DNA of 64,000 nt from Azophilus sp965116165 (GTDB lineage Bacteria; Pseudomonadota; Gammaproteobacteria; Pseudomonadales; Azotimanducaceae), in contig OZ220484.1 in the NCBI GenBank assembly GCA_965116165.1, positions 3,410,001 to 3,474,000 of the forward strand. Direction: 5' to 3'. Both the position numbers and the translations under genes were made by a program. The notes under the pieces are model-generated. The model saw only the letters and a program-made list of their open reading frames with translations. It was not told the origin of the DNA and ran no database searches. Positions 8,685-18,594 of this stretch are shown one piece after another. Every line of letters begins with the position of its first letter. Position 1 is the first letter of the stretch.

Positions 8685-9530
8685 ATGGCCACCTACGCCG
8701 TTGGAGACATTCAGGGCTGTTACACGGAGTTTGTGGCCCTTTTGGATGCTGTTTCATTCGACCCGGCCCATGATCGGCTGTGGTTGCTTGGAGACCTTGT
8801 CAATCGAGGGCCGGACTCGCTGGCCGTTATGGATCTCGTGATGTCGCTCGACCAGCGGACCACCATCGTGCTCGGCAACCATGATCTGCACTTTTTGGCC
8901 ATCCACTACGGCGGCCACCCGCCGGTTTCCGGCGACACCTTCCACGACCTGCTCGCCGCGCCCGGGGTGGGGCGCATCGCGGAATGGATGCGTGCCCAGC
9001 GCTTCTTTCACGTGGACCACACCCTTGGGTTTGCGATGGCGCACGCGGGCATTCTGCCGGGTTGGTCGGTGCGCCGGGCGGAAGGCTATTCGCGGGAATT
9101 GATGGCCGTGCTTCGGGGAACCGAATTCCGAACCTATTTCCGTGACCTGTACGGCAATGTGCCGGATCGCTTCTCGGAGGACTTGGCGGGCATGGACCGC
9201 TGGCGCATTCTGACGAATGTATTCACGCGCATGCGTTTGATCGACGGCGATGCGCACCTGAATTTCAGCCACAAGGGTGCCTTGGCGCAAGCTCCCGCGG
9301 GCCAGATTCCCTGGTACGAGTCGATTACCGATGAGTTGCGCAGCAAGCGCCTACTTTTCGGCCATTGGGCGGCGCTCGAAGGCCATACGGGTCGCGACGA
9401 CATCATCGCGCTCGATACCGGTTGCGTTTGGGGACGCGACCTGACCGCCTTGTGCTTGGAGACGGGCGAGCTTACGCGGATACCGGCGGGGTCGCGGCGG
9501 GACAGGGAACTTGGTGGTGGCTCAGTTTGA
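8685..9530 (+). CDS. apaH: Symmetrical diadenosine tetraphosphatase
   Basis: Calcineurin-fold phosphoesterase that hydrolyses Ap4A to two ADP and also acts on Np4-capped RNA. The metal-binding motifs GDIQGC, GDLVNRGPDS and GNHDLH are intact near the N terminus of the 281-residue protein, and the C-terminal half keeps the ApaH-specific FGHWAALEG segment. ATG 8685 was preferred over the two preceding TTG codons because GGAG at 8671-8674 is well placed and the product then begins MATYAVGDIQG like homologues. It is the last gene of the lptD cluster. Confidence 0.95.
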   Translation: MATYAVGDIQGCYTEFVALLDAVSFDPAHDRLWLLGDLVNRGPDSLAVMDLVMSLDQRTTIVLGNHDLHFLAIHYGGHPPVSGDTFHDLLAAPGVGRIAEWMRAQRFFHVDHTLGFAMAHAGILPGWSVRRAEGYSRELMAVLRGTEFRTYFRDLYGNVPDRFSEDLAGMDRWRILTNVFTRMRLIDGDAHLNFSHKGALAQAPAGQIPWYESITDELRSKRLLFGHWAALEGHTGRDDIIALDTGCVWGRDLTALCLETGELTRIPAGSRRDRELGGGSV

Positions 9531-9560
9531 AATCCAGCCTCGCCGAACACCTTTAATAGG

Positions 9561-9660
9561 GGGACTTACAGACGTAAGTTGACACACCACTATATGTTGA
9601 GGATTTAGCGGCTGGAAACTACCACATGTCGGCTTCTGTCAACTCATCGATATAATTCCC
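9561..9660 (-). repeat. Family A element, copy A1
   Basis: 100-bp element with inverted ends, GGGACTTACAGACGTAAGTTGA on one side and a strand-complement of GGGAATTATATCGATGAGTTGA on the other. The flanks resemble a decayed 8-bp duplication (TTTAATAG/TTTGATGG). It is clearly related to the copies at 14675, 17242, 20053 and 26895. Confidence 0.85.
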
Positions 9661-9661
9661 T

Positions 9662-9765
9662 TTGATGGCAACGCTTGCCGCGGGCCGATGGTCACAGGCG
9701 CATCGTTTTCTTCAGCGCACCGTCATTGTTCCATTGATAGCAACGCTTGCCGCAGGCCGATGGTC
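9662..9765. repeat. Pair of 32-bp direct repeats
   Basis: Two near-identical 32-bp units (9662-9693 and 9734-9765) contain CAACGCTTGCCGC and GGCCGATGGTC. They differ at two positions and are separated by 40 bp of unrelated sequence. There are only two units and no cas gene nearby, so this is not called a CRISPR. Confidence 0.7.
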
Positions 9766-9838
9766 GGGGTATCTGAAAGGGCCACCGTTCGATGCCGCTC
9801 TATCGACTTATACAGGCCTCCACTAAAATCCCCGTTTC

Positions 9839-10906
9839 ATGGATATCTACTTAGTGGGCGGTGCGGTTCGGGATGAATTGCTCGGGCGCCCGGTCAAGGA
9901 GAAAGACTGGGTCGTCGTCGGTGGAACCGCCGAGGAATTGTTAAGCCGGGGCTTCCGACGGGTTGGGCGAGACTTCCCCGTTTTTCTGCACCCCACAACC
10001 GGCGAGGAATATGCGCTTGCCCGAACAGAGCGCAAAACCGCTCCGGGGCACCGCGGCTTTGCGGTGCGCGCTGGCCGCGATGTCTCCCTTGGGGAAGATC
10101 TCGCGCGCCGCGATTTAACTGTAAACGCCATGGCGAAAACAATGGACGGACGCCTGATTGATCCGTTCGGTGGCCAACGGGATCTGGTGCGCCGTACGCT
10201 GCGGCATGTCGGCGAGGCATTCCGGGAAGATCCGTTGCGGGTATTCCGGGTTGCGCGCTTCGCCGCCGAGTTGGTGGATTTTTCCGTTCACGAATCCACT
10301 ATCGCAGTCATGGCGGACATGGCGGCACACTTGGGCGAACTGTCCGCCGAGAGGGTATGGGCGGAGTTCCGCAAGGCTTTGGCGGCGGCCTGTTCGCAAC
10401 GATTCGTCGAGACACTTTGCGACGCCGACTGTTTGGGCCCCTGGCTACCGGAACTCGAAAATGCCGTTATCGACCCCCGGCCACATTCGGCTCAGACCCG
10501 ATTCGGCGGCTTGGGCTGGTCTTTGGGTGAAACAGCGGTGCGACGTTTGGGCCGGCGCCTGAAGGCCCCCAACGACTATGTGGAACTCGCCGTCCAAACC
10601 GCTCGACACGGCCGCGTGCTGGCCAATTGGCGTACCGTGGATGCGACGCAACTCTACTTTGCGGCGAAAGCTGTCGGTGCGCTCCGCAAGCCGAGTTTGA
10701 GCCAGCGGGTTTTTGCTTTGGTGGGCACGCTTGGCGAAACGGCGATGTCGGAACCACAGCGGTTGTTTGCGCAATTGGTGGCGGAAGTCAATGCGCAATC
10801 GTTGCGACATGAAGCGCTCTCCGGTCCGGCCCTCGGTCGCCGTATCGAAAAGGAACGCATCAAACGGCTGGCCGCCCTGATTTCGGGAGCGGACGGAGGC
10901 CGGTGA
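9839..10906 (+). CDS. cca: CCA tRNA nucleotidyltransferase
   Basis: Adds or repairs the 3'-terminal CCA of tRNAs. The 355-residue class II nucleotidyltransferase has the head-domain motif YLVGGAVRDELLGR, the metal site in KEKDWVVVGG, and RRDLTVNAMA, followed by the neck motif DPLRVFRVARFAAE. The C-terminal HD phosphohydrolase domain found in some gammaproteobacterial Cca proteins is not seen, so this is the short form. The last 47 bp overlap the 3' end of tsaD on the other strand. Confidence 0.94.
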   Translation: MDIYLVGGAVRDELLGRPVKEKDWVVVGGTAEELLSRGFRRVGRDFPVFLHPTTGEEYALARTERKTAPGHRGFAVRAGRDVSLGEDLARRDLTVNAMAKTMDGRLIDPFGGQRDLVRRTLRHVGEAFREDPLRVFRVARFAAELVDFSVHESTIAVMADMAAHLGELSAERVWAEFRKALAAACSQRFVETLCDADCLGPWLPELENAVIDPRPHSAQTRFGGLGWSLGETAVRRLGRRLKAPNDYVELAVQTARHGRVLANWRTVDATQLYFAAKAVGALRKPSLSQRVFALVGTLGETAMSEPQRLFAQLVAEVNAQSLRHEALSGPALGRRIEKERIKRLAALISGADGGR

Positions 10907-11891
10907 TGGGCCAGCGAGCCCGCGTGGTGATGGCGAGGGGTTCGGCCTGTCCGGCCATTAGGCGTTGGCAGCCGGCGAATGCAACCATGGCGCCGTTGTC
11001 GGTGCAGAGCGCCGGTTCCGCATAGTGAACCCTGGCATCGAGGCTCGACTCAAGCCGTTCCCGCAGGCGTAGATTGGCGCTCACGCCGCCGGCGATGATT
11101 AGGTGTTGCACGGCGGTTTGTCGCATTGCCCGGCGGCATTTGATGGCCAGCGTATCGACCACCGCCTCTTCGAAACAGCGGGCGATATCGGCTCGGTCCT
11201 GCTCGGATAGCGGTTCGTGGGCGCGCACGATGTTGAGCGTGAACGTTTTTAGGCCGCTGAAGCTGAAATCCAGGCCCGGCCGATCGGTCATCGGGCGTGG
11301 AAAGCGGAAACGACGCGGGTCTCCGGCAAGGGCGCGCCGAGCGATAGGCGGGCCGCCGGGATAGCCGAGGCCAAGCATCTTGGCGGCCTTGTCGAAGGCT
11401 TCGCCGACGGCGTCGTCCAGCGATTCGCCCAACATCGTGTAGGAGCCGATGCCGTCCACCCGCACCAGTTGCGTGTGGCCTCCCGAAACAAGCAGCGCGA
11501 CGAATGGCGGCGATGGCCGCGCGGTGTCCATGAGCGGGGCCAGCAGATGGGCTTCCATGTGGTGCACGCCCAGGGCGGGGATGCCGAGTGACCAGGCGAG
11601 GCTGCGTCCGAATCCGGCCCCTACCAGTAGGGCGCCGAGCAAACCCGGCCCCGCCGTATAGGCGATGCCATCAAGGTCGGATAGTACTTTGCCGGCCCGA
11701 CCAAGCGCCGTCCGGGTTAGCGGCACAACCTTGCGGATGTGGTCCCGCGAGGCCAATTCGGGCACTACACCACCGTAGTCGGCGTGCAGGTCAATTTGGC
11801 TGTGCAACACATTGGCCAACAGTCCCTCTTGCGAATCGTATACGGCGATGCCGGTTTCGTCGCATGAAGTTTCAATTCCCAATACGAGCAT
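10860..11891 (-). CDS. tsaD: tRNA N6-adenosine threonylcarbamoyltransferase TsaD
   Basis: ASKHA-fold subunit of the TsaBDE complex that transfers threonylcarbamoyl to A37 of ANN-decoding tRNAs. The 343-residue protein begins MLVLGIETSCDETGIAVYD. It contains the metal site GVHHMEAHLLAP, LLVSGGHTQLV, the GYPGGPPI loop and AGGVSANLRLR. The length is normal. It diverges from rpsU across 79 bp, a widely conserved arrangement, and its 3' end runs 47 bp into cca. Confidence 0.96.
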   Translation of the reverse strand: MLVLGIETSCDETGIAVYDSQEGLLANVLHSQIDLHADYGGVVPELASRDHIRKVVPLTRTALGRAGKVLSDLDGIAYTAGPGLLGALLVGAGFGRSLAWSLGIPALGVHHMEAHLLAPLMDTARPSPPFVALLVSGGHTQLVRVDGIGSYTMLGESLDDAVGEAFDKAAKMLGLGYPGGPPIARRALAGDPRRFRFPRPMTDRPGLDFSFSGLKTFTLNIVRAHEPLSEQDRADIARCFEEAVVDTLAIKCRRAMRQTAVQHLIIAGGVSANLRLRERLESSLDARVHYAEPALCTDNGAMVAFAGCQRLMAGQAEPLAITTRARWPITGLRPLPKSGRPAV

Positions 11892-11912
11892 GTTTGGCCT
11901 TCAATCCGAATT

Positions 11913-11940
11913 TTGCGCTTGGGGCCTTTTCCAGTAAGAT
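11913..11940 (+). promoter_or_regulatory. Putative sigma-70 promoter for rpsU
   Basis: TTGCGC (11913-11918) and TAAGAT (11935-11940) are separated by 16 bp and lie 30 bp before the rpsU start. Each hexamer matches 4 of 6 consensus bases. The position fits the start of the macromolecular synthesis operon. Assignment is by eye only. Confidence 0.4.
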
Positions 11941-11970
11941 TGCCGCCCTTTCACTTAGGGATCAAATTAG

Positions 11971-12186
11971 ATGCCGCATGTCCGGGTCAAGGAAAACGAA
12001 CCGTTCGATATCGCCCTCAGGCGTTTCAAGCGTTCCTGCGAAAAGGCTGGTGTTCTTTCCGAGGTGCGCCGCCGCGAGTACTATGAAAAGCCCACGGCCC
12101 AGCGCAAACGCAAAGCGGCGGCTGCGGTGAAGCGGCATATCAAAAAGCTCCAGCGCGAGGCGCGACGGTTCGAACGTCCCCACTGA
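11971..12186 (+). CDS. rpsU: 30S ribosomal protein S21
   Basis: Small basic protein (71 residues) of the 30S subunit, needed for efficient initiation. The sequence MPHVRVKENEPFDIALRRFK with the later REYYEKPTAQRKRKAAA segment is diagnostic. It is the first gene of the rpsU-yqeY-dnaG-rpoD unit, coupling translation, priming and the main sigma factor. Confidence 0.98.
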   Translation: MPHVRVKENEPFDIALRRFKRSCEKAGVLSEVRRREYYEKPTAQRKRKAAAAVKRHIKKLQREARRFERPH

Positions 12187-12220
12187 TTCCCGACCGGCCG
12201 GCAGTGGAGTTTCGCCGGTA

Positions 12221-12664
12221 ATGAGCCCACTCAAGTCCCGTATTTTGGAAGCCACCAAGGCGGCCATGAAAAACCGCGACAAACTGCGGGTGGCCGCGTT
12301 GCGCCTGATTCAGGCCGACATCAAGCGCGTGGAGGTGGATGAGCGCAAGGAATTGAACGACCGGGAGGTCGTAGCCGTTCTGACCCGCATGCTCAAGCAG
12401 CGCAACGACAGTCTTTCCCAATACCGAAACGCGGGGCGGGACGACTTGGCCGACCAGGAGCAATTCGAGATCGATATCATCACCGATTTCATGCCGGTGC
12501 CTTTGAGCGATGCGGAGATCGAGATCCTGGTCGATGCGGCCATTGCTGCGGCGGGCGCATCGACCATGCGCGATATGGGCAAGGTCATGGCAATTCTTCG
12601 GGAGGAAGTGCGGGGGCGAGCGGATATGGGTGTGCTCAGTGCCAAGGTCAAGGCTAGGCTGTAG
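12221..12664 (+). CDS. yqeY: GatB/YqeY-domain protein
   Basis: 147-residue helical protein related to the C-terminal tRNA-binding tail of GatB. It starts MSPLKSRILEATKAAMKNRD and contains QYRNAGRDDLADQEQFEIDI and MRDMGKVMAILREEVRGRAD, typical of the family. The precise function is not established, though a role in tRNA-dependent amidation has been suggested. It sits between rpsU and dnaG as in pseudomonads. The window also encodes a complete GatCAB. Confidence 0.93.
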   Translation: MSPLKSRILEATKAAMKNRDKLRVAALRLIQADIKRVEVDERKELNDREVVAVLTRMLKQRNDSLSQYRNAGRDDLADQEQFEIDIITDFMPVPLSDAEIEILVDAAIAAAGASTMRDMGKVMAILREEVRGRADMGVLSAKVKARL

Positions 12665-12756
12665 CTACAGAAGATTGGCGTGGCGTCGCCTGGGCATAAA
12701 ATTCGATCCATGCGAGAGGGATCGCCCATGAGTCCTGTTGCAAGCTGGCGATTACA

Positions 12757-12780
12757 GTCTCGACCGAGCCTGGTCGAGAC
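12757..12780 (+). terminator. Perfect hairpin upstream of dnaG
   Basis: GTCTCGACC (12757-12765) and GGTCGAGAC (12772-12780) form a perfect 9-bp stem around a 6-base loop GAGCCT. No T-run follows, so it is not a standard intrinsic terminator. It may be an attenuator or processing signal in the rpsU-dnaG gap, where E. coli also has control elements. The structure is seen; the role is inferred. Confidence 0.45.
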
Positions 12781-12795
12781 CCCGTAGGCGGCCCG

Positions 12796-14610
12796 GTGGC
12801 TAGCCGGATTCCACAATCCTTTATCAACGACCTGCTTGGGCGTGTGGATATTGTCGGCCTGATCGGTGATCGGGTGCCGCTGAGGAAGGCCGGCAAGGAT
12901 TACCAGGCACGGTGCCCATTTCACGAAGAGAAAACACCCTCTTTTACCGTTAGCCCGGATAAACAGTTCTATTATTGTTTCGGGTGCGGTACGAGCGGCA
13001 CCGCACTCACCTTTCTCGTAGAGTACGAACGGCTGCCCTTTATCGAGGCCGTTGAAACCTTGGCCGCCCAAGTCGGGGTCGAAGTCCCCCGCGACCGCCC
13101 CATCTCACCGAAACGCGACAACAGCGGCCTCTACGCGATCATGCAAAGGGCGCAGCGCTACTTTTACGAACAACTCAAAGCGTCCCGACAGGCCGGGGAC
13201 TATCTTAGGGCCCGTGGTCTGACCGGTGTTGTGGCGCGGGATTTCGGTATTGGCTTCGCGCCTGATCGCTGGGACGGTTTGCAAAGTGCGTTGGCTGAAA
13301 GTAAGGACGATACCGAAAAGCTGCTGGAGGCGGGCCTTGTCGGCCGCAACGAGCAGGGCCGTGTTTATGATCGGTTCCGTGGGCGCATCCAGTTTCCCAT
13401 CCGGGATGTCCGCGGGCGTGTGATCGGCTTTGGCGGGCGCCTGCTCGGCGACGGGAACGGGCCGAAATATCTCAATTCGCCCGAGACGCCCATTTTCCAC
13501 AAGGGCGAGGAACTCTACGGGCTGCATGAGGCGCGCAAATCCGTGCGCAACCTGAGTCGGCTGATTGTTGTGGAAGGCTATATGGACGTAATCGCGCTGG
13601 CGCAATGCGGTGTGCCCGATGCCGTGGCCACCCTTGGCACCGCGTCCGGCGAGTCGCACTACCACAAACTGTACCGGTATGTTGATGAGGTGGTTTGTTG
13701 TTTCGATGGCGACCAGGCCGGCCGCCGCGCCGCCTGGCGGGCATTGGAAAACGCGCTCCCGACGCTGCGGGAGGGACGACGGCTCAAGTTCATGTTTCTG
13801 CCCGAGGGGGAGGATCCGGACACCCTGGTTCGCGAATTGGGCGCGGGGGATTTCCACAATCGGATTGAGCGCGCAACGCCGGCGATCGAGTATCTATTTG
13901 ACGAATTAAAGAGCGGCCTTGATCTCAATACGCTGGATGATCGCGCCAAGTTGGCGAGTCTGACAACGCCCCACATCAATCGTGTACCGGCTGGGCCACT
14001 GCGGGAACTGATGGTGGCGAGGCTGCGGGAACTCACCGGGCTTGCTCCTCGGTGGGCCGCCGCTTCACCGGGCGGGGATGGTTGGACTTCGACGGGCGGC
14101 CCCGCGCTTGCTCCGGGTGGAGCGACCGATGTTGACATGCCGCCCGAAGCCTATTACAGGATCGCCACGGGCGAGCACACCCGGACCGCCGCGTCTTCGC
14201 CGCCTGGCGGTGCCGCACGGCTTGAGGAACGTCTGTTGGAAATGTTGCTGAATCACCCGGCGTTGCTGCGGGAACTTGGCGACGAGCGGGTACGGGCTAT
14301 TGTCGACCGTCGGGACAGCGGCCTGTTTCGCGAGGTTGTCAAATACGTGGCGAAACACCCCGATACCGAGCCGGCGCAGATTCTCGGCCGCTGGGCCGGC
14401 GACCGGCACCACGAAACCTTGGCGCGGCTGCGTCGCGGCGGTGCCTTCCCGGCCGGAGATGCGCAGGCCGTGGCGATAGATTTCGTCGATGGGGTGGATC
14501 GGCTGATCGCCTTGGTCGAGCGGCATGACCGCCTGCGGCTCGTTGAGGAGATGCGCGACAACCCATCGCGGGAAAAGCTTGAGCAATTCTGGTCGCTAAG
14601 ACAGGGGTAA
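12796..14610 (+). CDS. dnaG: DNA primase
   Basis: Synthesises RNA primers at the replication fork with DnaB. The 604-residue protein starts at GTG 12796 with MASRIPQSFINDLLGRVDIV. The CHC2 zinc site uses C40, H43, C61 and C64 (CPFHEEKTPSF ... CFGCG). The TOPRIM catalytic motifs VVEGYMDV (around residue 260) and CFDGDQAGRRA follow, and then a helicase-interaction C-terminal domain. It lies between yqeY and rpoD, but 570 bp filled with repeat elements separate it from rpoD. Confidence 0.97.
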   Translation: MASRIPQSFINDLLGRVDIVGLIGDRVPLRKAGKDYQARCPFHEEKTPSFTVSPDKQFYYCFGCGTSGTALTFLVEYERLPFIEAVETLAAQVGVEVPRDRPISPKRDNSGLYAIMQRAQRYFYEQLKASRQAGDYLRARGLTGVVARDFGIGFAPDRWDGLQSALAESKDDTEKLLEAGLVGRNEQGRVYDRFRGRIQFPIRDVRGRVIGFGGRLLGDGNGPKYLNSPETPIFHKGEELYGLHEARKSVRNLSRLIVVEGYMDVIALAQCGVPDAVATLGTASGESHYHKLYRYVDEVVCCFDGDQAGRRAAWRALENALPTLREGRRLKFMFLPEGEDPDTLVRELGAGDFHNRIERATPAIEYLFDELKSGLDLNTLDDRAKLASLTTPHINRVPAGPLRELMVARLRELTGLAPRWAAASPGGDGWTSTGGPALAPGGATDVDMPPEAYYRIATGEHTRTAASSPPGGAARLEERLLEMLLNHPALLRELGDERVRAIVDRRDSGLFREVVKYVAKHPDTEPAQILGRWAGDRHHETLARLRRGGAFPAGDAQAVAIDFVDGVDRLIALVERHDRLRLVEEMRDNPSREKLEQFWSLRQG

Positions 14611-14674
14611 TCGCCGGGGGCCTACGATGGTGCTGGGGCTCCGTCGTCAAGCCGGCTTGGGGAACCTCTGATTA

Positions 14675-14774
14675 GGGACTTATATACGTAAGTTGACATA
14701 CCACTATATGTTGAGGATTTAGCGGCTAGAAACGACCACACGTCGGCTTCTGTCAACTCATCGATACAATTCCC
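14675..14774 (-). repeat. Family A element, copy A2
   Basis: 100 bp running from GGGACTTATATACGTAAGTTGA to a right end that is the complement of GGGAATTGTATCGATGAGTTGA. It directly follows a 14-bp family B end, suggesting insertion into an older B copy whose other half is lost. No clear 8-bp duplication remains. Confidence 0.88.
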
Positions 14775-14871
14775 AAACGAACAATTACGCATCCTGAGAG
14801 GGAATTGCCGCTGAATTGCTTTGACACTTGAAAATCGCCGATTTCACCCAACATAGCAGACGCATACAATC

Positions 14872-14974
14872 AAGGAAGGTCTGAACAATTCGATGGAGCA
14901 GCAGTGAGCTATTCGTAAGCTATTGATTTTGTTGGCTCGGATGCTGCGATTACAGAAATAATCAGAGATTCCTT
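14872..14974 (+). repeat. Family B element, copy B1
   Basis: Complete 103-bp copy with ends AAGGAAGGTCTGAACAA and (complement) AAGGAATCTCTGATTA. The interior includes GAGCTATTCGTAAGCTATTG. It is the best full-length reference for this family in the window. Confidence 0.85.
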
Positions 14975-14992
14975 AACCGCTTGTCTTTGGCG

Positions 14993-15073
14993 GCGTATCG
15001 GCTTGACTTTTTGGAGTCCGCCGAGCCAGGGCTCACGCACTGTTGGGTTCGTGCAAATGTCAATCTGATACAC
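14993..15073 (+). repeat. Family D element, copy D1
   Basis: 81-bp element with imperfect terminal repeats GCGTATCGGCTTGA and (complement) GTGTATCAGATTGA, sharing TCCGCCGAGCCA and CGTGCAAATGT with the copy at 32977. TA follows the right end. A T9 tract starts 4 bp downstream (15077), so its RNA hairpin could in principle end dnaG transcription. Confidence 0.75.
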
Positions 15074-15180
15074 TACTTTTTTTTTCGAATCGCGGTGGCC
15101 CCGGCCCGGCGGACATCATGTTGCGCTGGCGGGGTCGATCTGCCGGAGTCAATCCGGCCCACTCAAAGTACCGGGGCCTC

Positions 15181-17010
<1,830 letters not shown>

Positions 17011-17024
17011 TGCCCGGGGCGCCA

Positions 17025-17206
17025 ACCCGACCCATTATTCATGAATGAACATGGCAAGGCCGGCAAGAGTGGTGCAAGCACTGGGGGCGCGGAGTAAGAG
17101 CGGGCGCGGGTGTGCTTGACGGCGCATTAGGCACGCGGCGGGAGCGCGGCCAGTGCTTTCGCCGCTATTGACGGCCGCAGTAGTTTATTTATGAATAGGT
17201 CGGGCT
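17025..17206 (-). repeat. Family C element, copy C2
   Basis: About 182 bp just after the rpoD stop, in the opposite orientation to C3 and C4. The ends read ACCCGACCcattATTCATGAAT and (right) TTTATGAATAGGTCGGGC. The interior matches C3 closely near GACGGCCGCAGTAGTTTAT. The flanking TA is not intact on either side. Confidence 0.85.
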
Positions 17207-17241
17207 TATTATATTGCGGTTGTTTGGATTGCGGTTATTTG

Positions 17242-17342
17242 GGGAATGATATCGATGGGTTGTATAGAAGCCGACACATGGTGGTTCCCCGCCGCCAAAA
17301 CCGCAACATATAGTGGCATGTCAACCTATGGATATAAGTCCC
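17242..17342 (+). repeat. Family A element, copy A3, with perfect 8-bp target duplication
   Basis: 101-bp element with identical 8-bp flanks GTTATTTG at 17234-17241 and 17343-17350. The right duplication overlaps the first base of the tRNA gene, so the element abuts the mature tRNA 5' end. A 15-bp tandem duplication (ATTGCGGTTGTTTGG then ATTGCGGTTATTTGG) precedes it. Confidence 0.92.
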
Positions 17343-17349
17343 GTTATTT

Positions 17350-17426
17350 GGGCCTATAGCTCAGTTGGTTAGAGCAGTGGACTCATAATCCATTGGTCCC
17401 AGGTTCGAGTCCTGGTGGGCCCACCA
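17350..17426 (+). tRNA. ileX: tRNA-Ile (anticodon CAU)
   Basis: A 77-nt cloverleaf. The acceptor stem GGGCCTA pairs with TGGGCCC, the D-arm contains AGCTCAGTTGGTTAGAGC, the anticodon loop is CTCATAA, the T-loop is TTCGAGT, and CCA is encoded at 17424-17426. A CAU anticodon can be Met or Ile. GGACTCATAATCC and the location beside rpoD, as for E. coli ileX, favour the tRNA-Ile that reads AUA after lysidine modification. The identity call is inference. Confidence 0.85.
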
Positions 17427-17586
17427 GTCGGCGTTGGGGTCGTCGGCTTCAAAAATGGGGCCAATCCTCGGGGGGTCGGTGGTGTTGCGGTTTGGCATCC
17501 GCACCAACCGAGCGGTGCGCGAGTCCTGGCTCGGTGGAATCCGAAAGGTCGAATTGACGCAACACCGGAGGCTCCGCCCCGCCTGC

Positions 17587-18594
17587 TCAAAGCCGCAGGA
17601 GTTGCTTGCCGAAGTTCTTGCCGGAGAACAACCGCAGCAGTGTCGCGGGGATGTTCTCGAAGCCGTGCTCCATGTCCTCTTTGTAAACGATTTTCCCCGA
17701 CCGTATCCAATTTTTGATGCGCCGCCGAGCCAATTCGTACTCATTTTCGTAGCCGCGCAGCAGGAATCCCTCGATGACCGCCTGGCGGAAAACGATGTTG
17801 AAGTAATTGGCGGGGCCGGCCGGCAGGGTTTCTTCCGAGTAGCGGGAGATACCGCCGCAGATGACCACGCGCGCCCGATTGGCGATGCGGGCCAGGGCCG
17901 CATTGAGCGCCTCGCCGCCGACATTGTCGAAAAAGACATTGATGCCGCCGGGACAGAGTTCGGTCAGCCGTTTCTTGATGTTCTCGTTTTTGTAGTCGAT
18001 GGTCGCCGCGCAGCCAAGCTCGCTCTCCAGCCAGGCGCATTTCTCCGGCCCGCCGGCGATGCCAATCATCCGAGCATCGAGGATATTGCCGATTTGCACC
18101 ACCATGGAGCCCACCGCCCCGGCGGCGCCGGACACAACGATGGTATCGCCCGGCTCGGGCCGCCCGATCCGCAACAAGCCGAAATAGGCGGTCAACCCGG
18201 TGGTGCCGAGTGGCCCGAGCCGCGCCCTGAGCAGGTCGTCGTTGGGCAGCACCTCGATGGAAGACCCGGCCAGCGTCGCATATTCCTGCCAACCGACGGC
18301 ACCAGCCACCTTGTCGCCCACGGCAACCCCTGCATGCCGCGATTCGGTGACTTCGCCAATGCCGCGGGCGGACATAACCTGCCCCACTTCGGCGCCGCTC
18401 GTGTATCCGGCGATGTTTTCCATTTGTCCCTTTTGCGACGGATCGAAACTTAGGTACTCAACGCGCACCCGGACCTGTCCATCGCCCAGGGGTGTCAATT
18501 CGGCCTCGTTGGCCTTGAAATCGGAGAGAACTAGGGCGCGGCCGCGGGGATTGCCGTTGATGAGCCATTGGCGGTTGATTGTCGATTCGTTCAT
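17587..18594 (-). CDS. NADP-dependent medium-chain oxidoreductase (zinc-independent)
   Basis: 335-residue enoyl/alkenal reductase-like protein of the MDR superfamily, resembling the CurA/leukotriene B4 dehydrogenase group. It has an N-terminal GroES-like fold, then the Rossmann motif SGAAGAVGSMVVQIG, IGIAGGPEKCAWL, and the substrate-side signature FFDNVGGEALNAAL. No structural zinc cysteines are seen. ATG 18594 (MNESTINRQWLINGNP) was chosen because homologues begin here. It may be co-transcribed with the flavin oxidoreductase upstream (117-bp gap). The substrate is unknown. Confidence 0.85.
   Translation of the reverse strand: MNESTINRQWLINGNPRGRALVLSDFKANEAELTPLGDGQVRVRVEYLSFDPSQKGQMENIAGYTSGAEVGQVMSARGIGEVTESRHAGVAVGDKVAGAVGWQEYATLAGSSIEVLPNDDLLRARLGPLGTTGLTAYFGLLRIGRPEPGDTIVVSGAAGAVGSMVVQIGNILDARMIGIAGGPEKCAWLESELGCAATIDYKNENIKKRLTELCPGGINVFFDNVGGEALNAALARIANRARVVICGGISRYSEETLPAGPANYFNIVFRQAVIEGFLLRGYENEYELARRRIKNWIRSGKIVYKEDMEHGFENIPATLLRLFSGKNFGKQLLRL

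Larger units (their letters stand above)
9531..9838. other. Intergenic region between apaH and cca
   Basis: No gene is seen. The region holds a family A element (9561-9660), a 32-bp direct repeat pair (9662-9693 and 9734-9765), and at about 9795-9824 a fragment resembling one end of family B (GCTCTATCGACTTATACAGG). Confidence 0.7.
14611..15180. other. Repeat-filled region between dnaG and rpoD
   Basis: No gene is seen. In order it holds a short family B end (GGAACCTCTGATTA, 14661-14674), family A copy A2, family B copy B1 and family D copy D1. Then come nine T residues (15077-15085) and about 95 bp of unique leader before rpoD. Any promoter or terminator separating rpoD from dnaG must lie in or among these elements. 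Confidence 0.75.

Noticed and set aside
9662..9765. Possible minimal CRISPR array (32-bp repeats, 40-bp spacer)
   Set aside because: Only two units with two mismatches, no cas genes in 64 kb, and location among mobile-element fragments.
17350..17426. Elongator tRNA-Met instead of tRNA-Ile
   Set aside because: The CAU anticodon fits both, but the anticodon stem and the rpoD-adjacent position match ileX-type tRNA-Ile better; uncertainty is kept in the confidence.
17481..17566. GGTGTTGCG/CGCAACACC inverted repeat after the tRNA as a terminator
   Set aside because: The arms are 68 bp apart with no T-run, so it is not a convincing terminator.
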